Shown one piece after another: positions 1-8,399 of a stretch of DNA of 64,000 nucleotides. Source of the DNA: RGIG4608 sp045643885 (GTDB taxonomy: Bacteria; Bacillota; Clostridia; Oscillospirales; CAG-272); the NCBI GenBank assembly GCA_045643885.1, contig JAZRFY010000026.1, positions 7,169-71,168 of the forward strand. The letters run 5' to 3'. The translations under genes were made by a program, and so were the position numbers. The notes below the pieces were generated by a model. The model ran no database searches, was not told the origin of the DNA, and worked only from the letters and a program-made list of their open reading frames with translations. Numbering within the stretch: position 1 is the first letter of the stretch; each line of letters begins with the position of its first letter.

Positions 1-1024
1 CGAAATGCAAGGGAGTAACAAGCTGATAGCCGGGCTCATTTCCTGTGGAGATGAGGCTCATATTCTTTGCATTTTCTGTATCCCAAACATCGTACTTAAG
101 GTCAGTAATCTGGTAGGAGCCGTTGAACTCGCCAACAACGCCTGCAAATCTGAGCTTGTTACCTACCTGCAAAAGCTCAAGACCGAAACCGTCAAGACCT
201 GATGTGAGGTAGTAAGCAGAGATACCGTAGTAGATACCGTCTTCTTCGTCATAAGCTTCAATGTAAACTGAACCGCCGCTATCCTTAACGATAACGCCCT
301 CGAATGCAACTCTTGCACCGATATAGTCTTCAATGTTTACCTTAAGCTCTTTGATTGTCATAAACTGAGCATCACCGTAGGGGAAGTCAGGGTCTTTTAC
401 GTTGGAAGGAGCGTAAACGTTAATTTTTGCTTCAGCTGCCTGAGCGATAGCCTTTTCGCAGTACTGAGCGTAAACGTATCTACCGGATTTGCTGGAAACA
501 GCAAGACCTTCCTGAAGGATTTCAAGGTTAAGGTTTCTGTAATCAGCTTCACCTGCGGGTCTGTACCAAACCCAAACAAGGAATCTTTCGCCTGTAGAGT
601 CTACGTTCCAGTTGCTGTCATCACTTTCGATGATGATAGAATCAGCGCTCTGAAGCTTGGACTTTGTAAAGTTAGAAGCCTTTTTACCCCAAGGCTCGAT
701 CTTACCTGTAGATTCAGGAGTGTTGATGCCAAGATATCTTGCCTTTACAACACCTTCGATACCGGGTGCTTGGGAAATACCGTTGATATTTCCGCTATTG
801 CTTACGTAGAAGTGAGTAGTGTCGCCGTCGATGAACATCTTAACGCTAACTTCCCACTTGAGTGTGTCGCTATCCATATCAAGCTTAAGCTGAGAGGCAT
901 AGTCAACCCACTCCTTCTCATCTGTGCCATCATCGGGGGTCTTGAACCATTCGCAAGCCCCCAATGTAGCTACAAGTGTGCAGATAAGAAGAAATATTGA
1001 TATAAATCTAATAAATTTCTTCAT
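1..1024 (-). CDS. Secreted SNase-like nuclease lipoprotein with OB-fold domain (C-terminus cut by window edge)
   Basis: The reading frame opens at an ATG at 1024 and runs off the left edge, giving 341 visible codons. Residues 1-24 form a lipoprotein signal peptide ending in the lipobox LGAC (Cys24). Residues about 60-190 match the staphylococcal nuclease (SNase) fold: a DGDT element (Asp68), the segment KARYLGINTPE with Arg96 and Glu104, and GERFLVW with Arg147, which correspond to the Arg, Glu and Arg catalytic residues of the family. The usual Asp of the DTPE motif is Asn here, a change I know from other members. A second beta-rich part starting near MTIKEL looks like an OB-fold of the YhcR type. 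It is probably a membrane-anchored Ca-dependent nuclease acting outside the cell. It lies 44 bases after the ABC binding protein, on the same strand, so it may be co-transcribed with the importer. Confidence 0.75.
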   Translation of the reverse strand, partial: MKKFIRFISIFLLICTLVATLGACEWFKTPDDGTDEKEWVDYASQLKLDMDSDTLKWEVSVKMFIDGDTTHFYVSNSGNINGISQAPGIEGVVKARYLGINTPESTGKIEPWGKKASNFTKSKLQSADSIIIESDDSNWNVDSTGERFLVWVWYRPAGEADYRNLNLEILQEGLAVSSKSGRYVYAQYCEKAIAQAAEAKINVYAPSNVKDPDFPYGDAQFMTIKELKVNIEDYIGARVAFEGVIVKDSGGSVYIEAYDEEDGIYYGISAYYLTSGLDGFGLELLQVGNKLRFAGVVGEFNGSYQITDLKYDVWDTENAKNMSLISTGNEPGYQLVTPLHF

Positions 1025-1068
1025 ATTATTAATTTATAAATCCTATAAAATGTTGTTTTGGAGTTTTA

Positions 1069-2472
1069 TTAGTTCTGCTGGCAGATTTCGTAGTACTTCT
1101 GGAACTCAGAGTTGATCATAGAGCTGTTGTCCGCGTTAAGCACATACTTTGAGAATACGGACTGAAGAAGAAGACCAACCTGTGTACGAGCGTCTGCAGA
1201 ACCTGCAAATGCGGGAGATGTGTAGTAAGCATCCTGCTGTTCAAGAGCTACAAGAGCAACGAGAGATGTGATGAAGTCACCACCGTTAGCCTTATCAAGA
1301 GCGTTCTTGTAAGTGGGTGTTTCCATAACAGACTTGATTACGGGAACGTAACCGGACTTCATAGCGTATTCAGCCTGGAAGCGCTGGTCTGTTGTGAGGA
1401 ACTTGAGGAAGAGCCAAGAAGCGTAAACTTCCTGAACGTTTTCATCTTCAAAGATACAGATAGAGGGACCCTGAGAGATAACCTTGGGGTTAGAAGCGTC
1501 AACCTGAGGAATAGAAACGATGCCTACTTCGAAGGGATATGCGCCGTCAACCTTGTCAGGTCTCTGGTATCTAGCACCTGCAGAGGAACCGATGGACATG
1601 AAGATCTTACCTACTTCGTCATCAGCCTTCTTGAAGCCGTCAGATGTGTAAGAACCACCCATAAGAGCAGATGTGGACATCCAACCCTTCTGGTACCATT
1701 CAGCAAACTTAGCAAGGAATGCCTTGTTTGTGTCGTTAACAAATGTGTAGTGCTCACCTGTAGCACTTGTGTACTCAGAATTGTACTGTTCTACAAGAGT
1801 GATGAACATGTTTTCTTCGGAGTCATATCCGAGAGGAGTGGAGTTGGGGTAGTTCTGCTTAAGAACCTGAATGATTTCTTCAACGTCGTCCCATGTTTCA
1901 GGAGCTTCAAGTCCGAGTGCATCAAATACTGTCTTATTATAATAAAGAACTTCTGTTGACTTCTGGAAGGGGAGAGAATACATCTTACCGTCGCCGTATT
2001 CCTTACCTTCATTGTAGTAAGCTTCGATAAAGTCATCGAGCTGAGCCTGTGTGAAGCCCATCATTTCGCCTGTGCCAAGAACGTTCTGGTTGTTGATGAG
2101 GTCATCAAGAACTACAACGGATTCAGACTTGTTGTAAGTAGCAACGTGGTCGGGATAGCAGAACGCCAAGTTGGGCTGGTTACCAGCTGTGAGCTTTGTT
2201 CTGATCTGGTCAAAAATGCCATCGTAATCGCCCAAGGACTGGTGTTCGATTGTGATGTTGGGGTACTTTTCGTTGAATCTTGCGATTGCGTCTTCGAGCA
2301 ATGCCTTGTTGTCAGCACCCATTGAATGCCAGAAAGTGATTGTTACTGCAGATCCGTCATATGATCCTGTAAGGTCGAGATCAACAACAGGGTTGTTGTT
2401 GAAACAGGATACCAATGCAAATACATTGATGATCATAGCAACAAGAAGAAGAGAAACGAGAATTCTTTTCAT
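1069..2472 (-). CDS. ABC importer substrate-binding lipoprotein, family 1 (UgpB/MalE-like)
   Basis: A 467-residue extracytoplasmic solute-binding protein. The N-terminus is a lipoprotein signal peptide with lipobox LVSC (Cys23), so it is anchored to the outer face of the membrane. The mature part starts with a strand reading ITFWHSMG followed by ARFNEKYPNI, typical of family 1 binding proteins that bring in sugars, oligosaccharides or glycerol phosphates. It is preceded by the two permeases and the ATPase of the same importer. A stable hairpin lies between it and the upstream permease, an arrangement often seen where the binding protein is made in excess. The substrate cannot be read from sequence. 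Confidence 0.9.
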   Translation of the reverse strand: MKRILVSLLLVAMIINVFALVSCFNNNPVVDLDLTGSYDGSAVTITFWHSMGADNKALLEDAIARFNEKYPNITIEHQSLGDYDGIFDQIRTKLTAGNQPNLAFCYPDHVATYNKSESVVVLDDLINNQNVLGTGEMMGFTQAQLDDFIEAYYNEGKEYGDGKMYSLPFQKSTEVLYYNKTVFDALGLEAPETWDDVEEIIQVLKQNYPNSTPLGYDSEENMFITLVEQYNSEYTSATGEHYTFVNDTNKAFLAKFAEWYQKGWMSTSALMGGSYTSDGFKKADDEVGKIFMSIGSSAGARYQRPDKVDGAYPFEVGIVSIPQVDASNPKVISQGPSICIFEDENVQEVYASWLFLKFLTTDQRFQAEYAMKSGYVPVIKSVMETPTYKNALDKANGGDFITSLVALVALEQQDAYYTSPAFAGSADARTQVGLLLQSVFSKYVLNADNSSMINSEFQKYYEICQQN

Positions 2473-2510
2473 TTTTGTTTTTTCCTTTCGAAAATAGAAT
2501 AATATTTGTT

Positions 2511-2544
2511 AAGATTTATCTTGCCCATAAGAATGATAAATCTT
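2511..2544 (-). promoter_or_regulatory. Intercistronic hairpin upstream of the binding-protein gene
   Basis: A perfect 10-bp inverted repeat (AAGATTTATC at 2511-2520 and GATAAATCTT at 2535-2544) with a 14-base loop sits between the second permease and the binding-protein gene. No T-tract follows on the minus strand. This fits an mRNA processing or stabilising element, or a weak attenuator, better than a full terminator. Confidence 0.5.
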
Positions 2545-2562
2545 GAAACCGAATGTTAGGGA

Positions 2563-3489
2563 TTAACCCTTGATACCACTTCTTGAAACGCCCTTCATGA
2601 TATACTTTCTGAAGAACATGAATACAAGGAAGAGGGGAAGAGATACTGCAGCAACCGCAGACATCTGAATAGGAATGTTTACGTCCATAGTCTGAACGAG
2701 CTGCTGTGTTACAGGGTCATAGTCAACCTTAAATCCTGCATCACGGATACCCTGAGTGATAAGCTTCATGTTTTCATCACTGATAACAAGGTTAGGCCAT
2801 ACGTAAGTATTCCAAGAGCCCATCATCTTAAGAATTGTGATTGAGATGATAGTGGGGAATGCAAGCGGAATCATAACCTTCCAAAGATACTTAAAGTCGC
2901 TTGTACCGTCAACCTTAGCTGCAAGGTAAAGCTCGTTGGGAATCTGAAGGAAGTTCTGTCTCAAAAGATAGATGTAGAAAACGCTTACAAGGAAGGGAAT
3001 GATAAGCACCTCATAGGTATTTTCCCAGTTGATAAGAGCGATAGTCTGATAGTTTGTGATCGTGAAAAGCTCACCGGGAATCATCATTGTACCAAGAAGA
3101 GCTGCAAAGAGCGCGTTCTTGCCCTTGAATTCAAGTCTTGCAAAAGCAAAAGCTGAAAGGATCGTAATTACAAGTGAAAGGAGTGTTGAAACAACACCAA
3201 CGTAAACTGTATTAAGGAACAATTTTTCAAGGTTAGCTGTTTCAAAAGCATAGAGATAGTTCTCAAAGTGGAACTCTTCAGGGAAGAGTGTGGGAGGATT
3301 TCTCATATATTCTGTCATTGACTTAACAGAAGAGATGAGCATCCAATAGAAGGGGAGCAAAACTGAGAAAGCAACTGTCAAAAGGAAGCCGTAATTGATA
3401 ATAGTACCAAATACTTTAGTAACCTTCTGAGTAGTAGTTACTTTGGCAAAGTCTTTTTCCTGCATTGTGCGTGATGTAAGATTAGCCAT
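2563..3489 (-). CDS. Carbohydrate ABC transporter permease (MalG/UgpE type)
   Basis: A 308-residue inner-membrane permease with about six hydrophobic helices. The cytoplasmic EAA-type loop is visible near the middle as LAAKVDGTSDFKYLW followed by a conserved Pro-Leu; this loop docks on the ATPase. The N-terminus starts with a hydrophilic stretch before the first helix near residue 35, as in MalG-like proteins. It lies 12 bases after the partner permease and is followed by the binding protein, so it is one half of the heterodimeric channel. Confidence 0.9.
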   Translation of the reverse strand: MANLTSRTMQEKDFAKVTTTQKVTKVFGTIINYGFLLTVAFSVLLPFYWMLISSVKSMTEYMRNPPTLFPEEFHFENYLYAFETANLEKLFLNTVYVGVVSTLLSLVITILSAFAFARLEFKGKNALFAALLGTMMIPGELFTITNYQTIALINWENTYEVLIIPFLVSVFYIYLLRQNFLQIPNELYLAAKVDGTSDFKYLWKVMIPLAFPTIISITILKMMGSWNTYVWPNLVISDENMKLITQGIRDAGFKVDYDPVTQQLVQTMDVNIPIQMSAVAAVSLPLFLVFMFFRKYIMKGVSRSGIKG

Positions 3490-3501
3490 GCTTGCACCTC
3501 C

Positions 3502-4470
3502 TTAATACTGAGTCTTCTTGCTGCTTACCTTGAGGTTAATAAGTGTAACCACGAAGATAATGCCAAACAAGATAAGAGCAGCTGCGCTTGCTCGACCCTG
3601 GTTCTGAGCGATATACTTATAAATATAACCAACCATCGTATTAAGACGGTAAGCTTCACCAACAGGACCCATACTTTCACCGAATACACCGACGATACTT
3701 GTGTATTCCTTAAATCCTCCGATAAAGCCTGTGATGATAACGTATGCAATCATAGGAGAAAGAAGCGGTACAGTAATTCTTGTGAAAGTTCTTACCTTGG
3801 AAGTACCGTCAACCTTAGCAGCATCATAGTACTGCTTGTTTACACTCTGCAAGCCACCAAGAAGAATAAGGATCTTGAAGGGAAGAGCGTTCCAAACGAT
3901 GTATACAACCATTACCAACATATTTTGCCAATATGTGGACTGCGGACCTAACCAGTCAACAGGAGCAATGTGGAACAGGCCAAGAATATCGTTAACGATA
4001 CCGGCAGTTACAATAATAGTTTCACCATTATTCTTAACTGTAGACATGGTAAACATTGCTGCAAATACAATACCTATCGCAATTGAGTTTGTAACGTAGG
4101 GAAGGAAGTAAATTGTCTGCAATGTTCTGTTAAGGAATTTAATAGAGTTAAGAGAAACCGCGATAACCAACGCAATGAATGTTGAAAGCGGTACTGTCAA
4201 AACGCAAAGGAGGAGAGTGTTCTTAAGGATATTGGCGAACTCTTTGTTTTTGATAACAGTCAAAAAGTTTTCAAAACCTATAGTAAAGGGATATGGATCT
4301 CCTCTGTATTGGCCCTTACGGAACCAACCAAGCTCGATTGCTGTATCATAGCCCTCAAAGAATGCAAGTCTTACTGTGTTAATAATAGGCCAAACAGTAA
4401 AGATAAGCAAAAGGATGATTGCGGGTGTAAGATACAACCAAGCTTTCCATTGTTGTTTATTATCAACCAT
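3502..4470 (-). CDS. Carbohydrate ABC transporter permease (MalF/UgpA type)
   Basis: A 322-residue permease with about six membrane helices. The EAA loop reads YDAAKVDGTSKVRTF followed by ITVPLLSP. The start ATG at 4470 has an AGGAG Shine-Dalgarno eight bases upstream, and the gene follows the ATPase gene after 12 bases. It pairs with the downstream MalG-type protein. The periplasmic P2 loop typical of E. coli MalF is absent, so it is of the shorter UgpA kind. Confidence 0.9.
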   Translation of the reverse strand: MVDNKQQWKAWLYLTPAIILLLIFTVWPIINTVRLAFFEGYDTAIELGWFRKGQYRGDPYPFTIGFENFLTVIKNKEFANILKNTLLLCVLTVPLSTFIALVIAVSLNSIKFLNRTLQTIYFLPYVTNSIAIGIVFAAMFTMSTVKNNGETIIVTAGIVNDILGLFHIAPVDWLGPQSTYWQNMLVMVVYIVWNALPFKILILLGGLQSVNKQYYDAAKVDGTSKVRTFTRITVPLLSPMIAYVIITGFIGGFKEYTSIVGVFGESMGPVGEAYRLNTMVGYIYKYIAQNQGRASAAALILFGIIFVVTLINLKVSSKKTQY

Positions 4471-4482
4471 AGCCAGCTCTCC

Positions 4483-5580
4483 TTAGAAATAGATTCTTTC
4501 TTCTGTTTCCTTATTGAAAACAAATACCTTATGAGGCTTAAGAGAGAAGCTTACAGTCTTAGCTGTAGCATCGATCTGAGCGTCGGAATTGATGATAGAT
4601 CTTACTACGGGGTTAAGAGAATCGTCGTGAGTAGAAACGATGCTTACGTCACGTCCCATAACCTCGATATTTGAAAGGTTAACTGTAAGAGGACCGTTAG
4701 GATCAAGGTTGAAGCCTTCAGGACGGATACCAACAGTTACGGGCTGATTTTCAACGCCGGGAGTTTCAAGAACCTCAGCACCACCGATAAGGAGCTTGCC
4801 GGACTTGATTTCACCGTTGAATACGTTAACAGGAGGAGTACCAAGGAACTTAGCAACGAAGAGGTTAGCGGGATCGTCATAAACGTTCTGGGGCTTACCG
4901 ATCTGCTGAACAACACCAAGCTTCATAACAACGATGAAGTCGGAGATGCTCATTGCTTCTTCCTGGTCGTGAGTTACGAAAATTGTTGTGATGCCAGTTT
5001 CCTTCTGGATTCTCTTGATCTCTTCACGAGTCTGAAGTCTGAGACGTGCGTCAAGGTTTGAGAGAGGTTCGTCAAGAAGAAGAACGCGGGGCATTTTAAC
5101 AAGAGCACGAGCAATAGCTACACGCTGCTGCTGACCACCGGAAAGCTCACTGGGCTTTCTCTCCATAAGCTCGTCGATCTGAACGAGTCTTGCTGCCTCA
5201 TAAGCTCTTTCGAGCATAACTTCCTTAGAGAGCTTATCAGCGCCCTTAAGGTTCTGCAAGGGGAACAAAATGTTCTGCTTAACAGTCATATGAGGGTAAA
5301 GTGGGTAGTTCTGGAATACCAAGCCTACGCCACGGCTTTCGGTCGGAAGCTCGGTAACGTCTTCGTCACCAAAGAATATCTGACCTGAGGAAGGTTTTTG
5401 CAAACCACTGATCATGTAGAGGGTTGTACTTTTACCGCATCCTGAAGGACCAAGCAAGCCAATAAGCTTACCGTCAGGAATTTCGAAGTTAAAGTTATTA
5501 ACCGCTACAACATCTTCGCCAACCTTTTTCTTATCACGGTTAGGGAAGACCTTTGTTAAATTCTGCAAAACAACTTTCAT
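4483..5580 (-). CDS. ABC importer ATPase with TOBE domain (UgpC/MsmK/MalK-like)
   Basis: A 365-residue cytoplasmic ATPase that powers the importer. Walker A is GPSGCGKST (residues 44-52), the Q-loop is VFQNYPL, the signature LSGGQ is at 146-150, Walker B VLLLDEP at 166-172 and the switch His is in FVTHDQ. The C-terminal 130 residues form the TOBE/MalK-type domain with the conserved VGIRPEG segment, which in this family regulates transport and can serve several permeases. First gene of the importer block; the RDD gene lies 61 bases upstream with no terminator between, so read-through from there is possible. Confidence 0.93.
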   Translation of the reverse strand: MKVVLQNLTKVFPNRDKKKVGEDVVAVNNFNFEIPDGKLIGLLGPSGCGKSTTLYMISGLQKPSSGQIFFGDEDVTELPTESRGVGLVFQNYPLYPHMTVKQNILFPLQNLKGADKLSKEVMLERAYEAARLVQIDELMERKPSELSGGQQQRVAIARALVKMPRVLLLDEPLSNLDARLRLQTREEIKRIQKETGITTIFVTHDQEEAMSISDFIVVMKLGVVQQIGKPQNVYDDPANLFVAKFLGTPPVNVFNGEIKSGKLLIGGAEVLETPGVENQPVTVGIRPEGFNLDPNGPLTVNLSNIEVMGRDVSIVSTHDDSLNPVVRSIINSDAQIDATAKTVSFSLKPHKVFVFNKETEERIYF

Positions 5581-5641
5581 AAAATCTCCATTTCCTTTTA
5601 TATAAAAAATTTTATTTTGAGAACAAATTTAATTAAGGCAA

Positions 5642-6457
5642 TCAATAAGGTGCCTTATCTGCCATTTCCTTGTGGATACGGCGCTTATATTCCTCCAAAG
5701 CTTTAACTGAATCGAATATCATCTGACTTTGAAGGTCAACAACGACTGTAACAGCCAATTTGTCGTGAATGAGTGATCTTGTTCTGCGTGAGGTCAAGAA
5801 GAACACAACCTCAAGCAATAATATCAAAGCAAGAATTGACAATGGCAATATGGGAGAGAAACCAAGCAATAAGAATAATCCCATCAGAAGGGGCACCATA
5901 GTTTCAATCGTGAATTTACCAAGTATAGTTCTTACAAAGAGCATAAAGGGAGTAATCTGTACGCAATCCTCTCTGACAACGGCGATTGAGAAAAGCTTCT
6001 TTCCAAGTGTCTGACCGTTTTTAAAGAGAAGGGGAACGATAAACTCAAGAGCGATGTAAGCAAGCAAGATTGCCAATGAAACGTTTGTCAAAACCATTGA
6101 AAACATAATTGCCTCGTAGCTTGCAATGTCTTCATCATTTTCAATTGCATCGTGGCAAAGCTTAAACGGCTCTTTAACCTCGTCAGGCAAAAGAGCGATT
6201 TCATCGTCAAGCATGTAATCACTCATGATCTCATATTGACTAAAGCTTACCTCATACTTTTTCTCAAGCTCGGAAATGTTGTACATTTCCAAATAATAAT
6301 TTTCTTTATCGGATGCCGCATCTATATATGAGTCATATCCGGTTATATTAAACAAAAGTAATGCAAGTCCAAGAGCCAAAATGACAATGAAAATAAAGTC
6401 AAGAAGGAAAGCTGAGGCTCTCTTTGTAAAGCTTGCTTTTTGCAAATCGTAAATCAT
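5642..6457 (-). CDS. RDD-family membrane protein
   Basis: A 271-residue membrane protein. The first helix carries the RDD-type pattern (Arg in TKRASAFLLDF, with Asp at the membrane entry), followed by a long extracytoplasmic Glu/Asp/Tyr-rich loop (about residues 40-120) and three more helices, with GKKLFSI after helix two as in other RDD proteins. Family function is mostly unknown; some members act in ion or small-molecule transport. It has its own promoter at 6545-6573 and lies just ahead of the ABC importer, with which it may form one transcript. Confidence 0.75.
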   Translation of the reverse strand: MIYDLQKASFTKRASAFLLDFIFIVILALGLALLLFNITGYDSYIDAASDKENYYLEMYNISELEKKYEVSFSQYEIMSDYMLDDEIALLPDEVKEPFKLCHDAIENDEDIASYEAIMFSMVLTNVSLAILLAYIALEFIVPLLFKNGQTLGKKLFSIAVVREDCVQITPFMLFVRTILGKFTIETMVPLLMGLFLLLGFSPILPLSILALILLLEVVFFLTSRRTRSLIHDKLAVTVVVDLQSQMIFDSVKALEEYKRRIHKEMADKAPY

Positions 6458-6492
6458 CTCAAAAAACCCTTATTATAATTTAATGTGGGAAA

Positions 6493-6516
6493 CTATGTAA
6501 ACGAAAGTTTGCATAG
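6493..6516 (-). promoter_or_regulatory. Hairpin in the 5' leader of the RDD gene
   Basis: Inverted repeat CTATGTAAAC and GTTTGCATAG (6493-6502 and 6507-6516) around a four-base loop, ten pairs with one G-U pair in RNA. It lies between the RDD promoter and start codon. No T-tract follows, so it could be a protein site or an mRNA-stabilising hairpin. Confidence 0.4.
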
Positions 6517-6544
6517 CTATAAATCATAAAATTACCCTATATAC

Positions 6545-6573
6545 ATAATAGCACAAACTTCTTCAAAAAACAA
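6545..6573 (-). promoter_or_regulatory. Sigma-A type promoter for the RDD gene (and possibly the ABC operon)
   Basis: On the minus strand TTGTTT (6568-6573) and TATTAT (6545-6550) are spaced by 17 bases, about 90 bases ahead of the RDD start codon. The rest of 6580-6720 is AT-rich with no other element that I can recognise. Confidence 0.5.
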
Positions 6574-6720
6574 GCATTTTTTTCTCAAATAAAAGCAAAA
6601 AATAATTTTTCGTCAATTTGACAAAAAATGATATAAAAAAGGCAAATCATAAGTAATTTAGTACAAATTCAGCACTAAGAAAATTCATTTATATTCATAT
6701 TTTTAGCCGAATTTATATAA

Positions 6721-6752
6721 AAAACGCAACAGATTTGAATCTGTTGCGTTTT
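6721..6752 (-). terminator. Intrinsic terminator after the CNNM gene
   Basis: A 14-bp inverted repeat (arms 6721-6734 and 6739-6752, core CGCAACAGAT) with a four-base loop. On the minus strand the 3' arm ends in a T-run directly after the CNNM stop codon. It separates the CNNM unit from the RDD gene. Confidence 0.85.
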
Positions 6753-6761
6753 TGTGCAATT

Positions 6762-8093
6762 TTACTCGTCAGAGTCCTCTTCTTCAAGGGGAAGCTCTTC
6801 TTCCTTAACAATTACCTCGATTTCGTGTGACATAAGGTCATCAGCCTTAGTTACGGTAACTGTCAAATTGTTATATTCAAATGAGAAACCGACCTCGGGA
6901 ATGCTTTCCGCGTGCTCGTTTACCCAACCGTTTACGGTTGTTGAATCACTCTCTTCGTCAACGTCAAGCTCAAAGAAAGAGAAGAATTCGTCAAGAGAAA
7001 CCGTGGACAATACGCGATATTTGTCATCACCGATTGCCTTAATAGGTTCAATAGCTTCATCAAGCTCGTCCCAAATTTCACCAACAAGCTCCTCGATGAT
7101 GTCTTCCATACTTACAACACCTGATGTAAGTCCGTATTCATTAACAACGATTGCTATGTGGTTGTGAGAATCCTGCATTTCCTTAAGCAACGCATCGAGA
7201 TGCATTGTCTCGGGTACGTATTTGGGAGGGAACATTGCGTCCTCAATTTTGTATTTGGGATTGCTGTAGTTAAGAAGATATTCGCGGGCATAAAGCACGC
7301 CAACTATCTTATCAAGACTATCCTCATAAACAGGAATTCTTGAATATCCCTCTTCCTTAATGATTTTAAGGAGCGCCGTTTTTGTGATATCCTGAGGAAT
7401 AGCTACAAGTGACGTTCTTTGAGTCATAACGTCTGCAGCTGTAAGATTGTCGAGCTTAAATACGTTCTTTATGTATTCAACGTCGTCCTCGTCAAGACCA
7501 CCCTCGTCTGCACCTGCATCAAGCATGGTAACGATATCCTCCTCAGAAACAACCTCTTCCTTTTCTTCGGGATCTATACCGAGAAGTCTGAGAATACCGT
7601 TTGTGGATACTGTGAGGAACCAGATGATGGGTTTAAAAATTGTTGTAAGGAAGGAAACCACTCCACAAAATGCTTTTGCAACCTTTTCCTTGTTCTTCAT
7701 AGCAACTCTCTTGGGAACAAGCTCACCAAGAACGAGAGTGAAGTATGAGAGGATAAGTGTTACAACAATGACTGAAATTGTCTGGATAAGCTCTATATGT
7801 GCGTGAAGGCCGAATTCTTCGACGATTTGTTTTGTGATCATATCACCGAATTTGTCAGCAGCAAAAGCAGAGCCCATAAATCCTGCGAGTGTAATTCCTA
7901 CCTGAATAGTAGAAAGGAATTTTGTGGGATCATCAAGGATCTTGACAATCCTGGAAGCTTTTTTGTCACCGTCCTCAGCAAGAGCCTTCATTTTCTGGCT
8001 GTTGAGGGAAACGACTGCAATTTCTGTTGCAGCAAAAAAAGCGTTGAGTGCGATAAGTATAAACTGTAGTAATAATTGTCTGAATATAGACAT
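6762..8093 (-). CDS. CNNM/CBS-domain transporter (HlyC/CorC family)
   Basis: A 443-residue membrane protein. The CNNM domain occupies about residues 1-190 with four hydrophobic segments and the LNAFFAATEIAVVSLN start typical of the family. A CBS pair follows (about 205-325) with MTQRTSLVAIP and the second repeat ending in VVNEYGLTSGVVSMEDI, and a CorC_HlyC C-terminal domain (about 345-430). Relatives in Bacillus (YhdP, MpfA) help export magnesium or give resistance to it; calling it a hemolysin is historical. The start ATG at 8093 has a GGAGG eight bases upstream. It has an unusually long, structured leader (8094-8304). Acidic residues crowd the last ten positions. Confidence 0.88.
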   Translation of the reverse strand: MSIFRQLLLQFILIALNAFFAATEIAVVSLNSQKMKALAEDGDKKASRIVKILDDPTKFLSTIQVGITLAGFMGSAFAADKFGDMITKQIVEEFGLHAHIELIQTISVIVVTLILSYFTLVLGELVPKRVAMKNKEKVAKAFCGVVSFLTTIFKPIIWFLTVSTNGILRLLGIDPEEKEEVVSEEDIVTMLDAGADEGGLDEDDVEYIKNVFKLDNLTAADVMTQRTSLVAIPQDITKTALLKIIKEEGYSRIPVYEDSLDKIVGVLYAREYLLNYSNPKYKIEDAMFPPKYVPETMHLDALLKEMQDSHNHIAIVVNEYGLTSGVVSMEDIIEELVGEIWDELDEAIEPIKAIGDDKYRVLSTVSLDEFFSFFELDVDEESDSTTVNGWVNEHAESIPEVGFSFEYNNLTVTVTKADDLMSHEIEVIVKEEELPLEEEDSDE

Positions 8094-8304
8094 AAATCCT
8101 CCAAAAATAAATTCAAATGTTCAAAATAGTGATGCGTTTGATATCGTACAAAACGACTTAACAGATAAGTGGCATATGCACGGTATTGCTCGGAAACGAG
8201 CAACATTTGATTAATTTTGAATGATTGTCGTTAGATAACCGAGTTACAGGGCAACTTCGGGGCAATGGGTCCACGGTGTAAACTCCTTTCAAAAAAATAA
8301 TATC
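8094..8304 (-). promoter_or_regulatory. Long structured 5' leader of the CNNM gene
   Basis: About 210 bases lie between the predicted transcription start (near 8304) and the CNNM start codon. On the minus strand the leader holds a Shine-Dalgarno plus GTG start (an upstream frame, listed separately), a hairpin CCGAAGTT-loop-AACTCGG (about 8227-8250) with one bulged A, and a perfect 7-bp hairpin with arms at 8186-8192 and 8197-8203. I do not recognise it as a known riboswitch class. Its place ahead of an ion transporter makes cation-responsive control a reasonable guess. Confidence 0.5.
8158..8274 (-). CDS. Possible leader peptide of 38 residues ahead of the CNNM gene
   Basis: A GTG at 8274 is preceded by AAAGGAG with an eight-base spacer, a spacing as good as that of the real genes here. 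The frame runs 38 codons to TAA and begins M-D-P-L-P-R, an acidic residue followed by alternating prolines. Enterobacterial MgtL leader peptides, which sense low magnesium by making the ribosome unstable, also start with acidic residues and prolines. The rest of the peptide has no recognisable domain and contains four cysteines. Function and translation are inferred, not shown; the same bases may instead serve only as RNA structure. Confidence 0.35.
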   Translation of the reverse strand: MDPLPRSCPVTRLSNDNHSKLIKCCSFPSNTVHMPLIC

Positions 8305-8310
8305 AAGTGC

Positions 8311-8339
8311 ATTATAACATACTTGACGCAAAATTTCAA
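8311..8339 (-). promoter_or_regulatory. Sigma-A type promoter for the CNNM leader
   Basis: Minus-strand TTGAAA (8334-8339) and TATAAT (8311-8316) with a 17-base spacer. The strong match shows that the leader is transcribed toward the CNNM gene. Confidence 0.8.
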
Positions 8340-8399
8340 TAGGTTTTAATCAATTTTTGTATATTATTAAAAAATAGTAGAGAAAAGTACAATAATTTG

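Noticed and set aside
8225..8280. Plus-strand resemblance to the M-box magnesium riboswitch (GGCAATGGGTCC)
   Set aside because: Only a short stretch agrees, the rest of the M-box is missing, and the plus-strand promoter for the next gene is downstream at 8400; the minus strand is the transcribed leader here.
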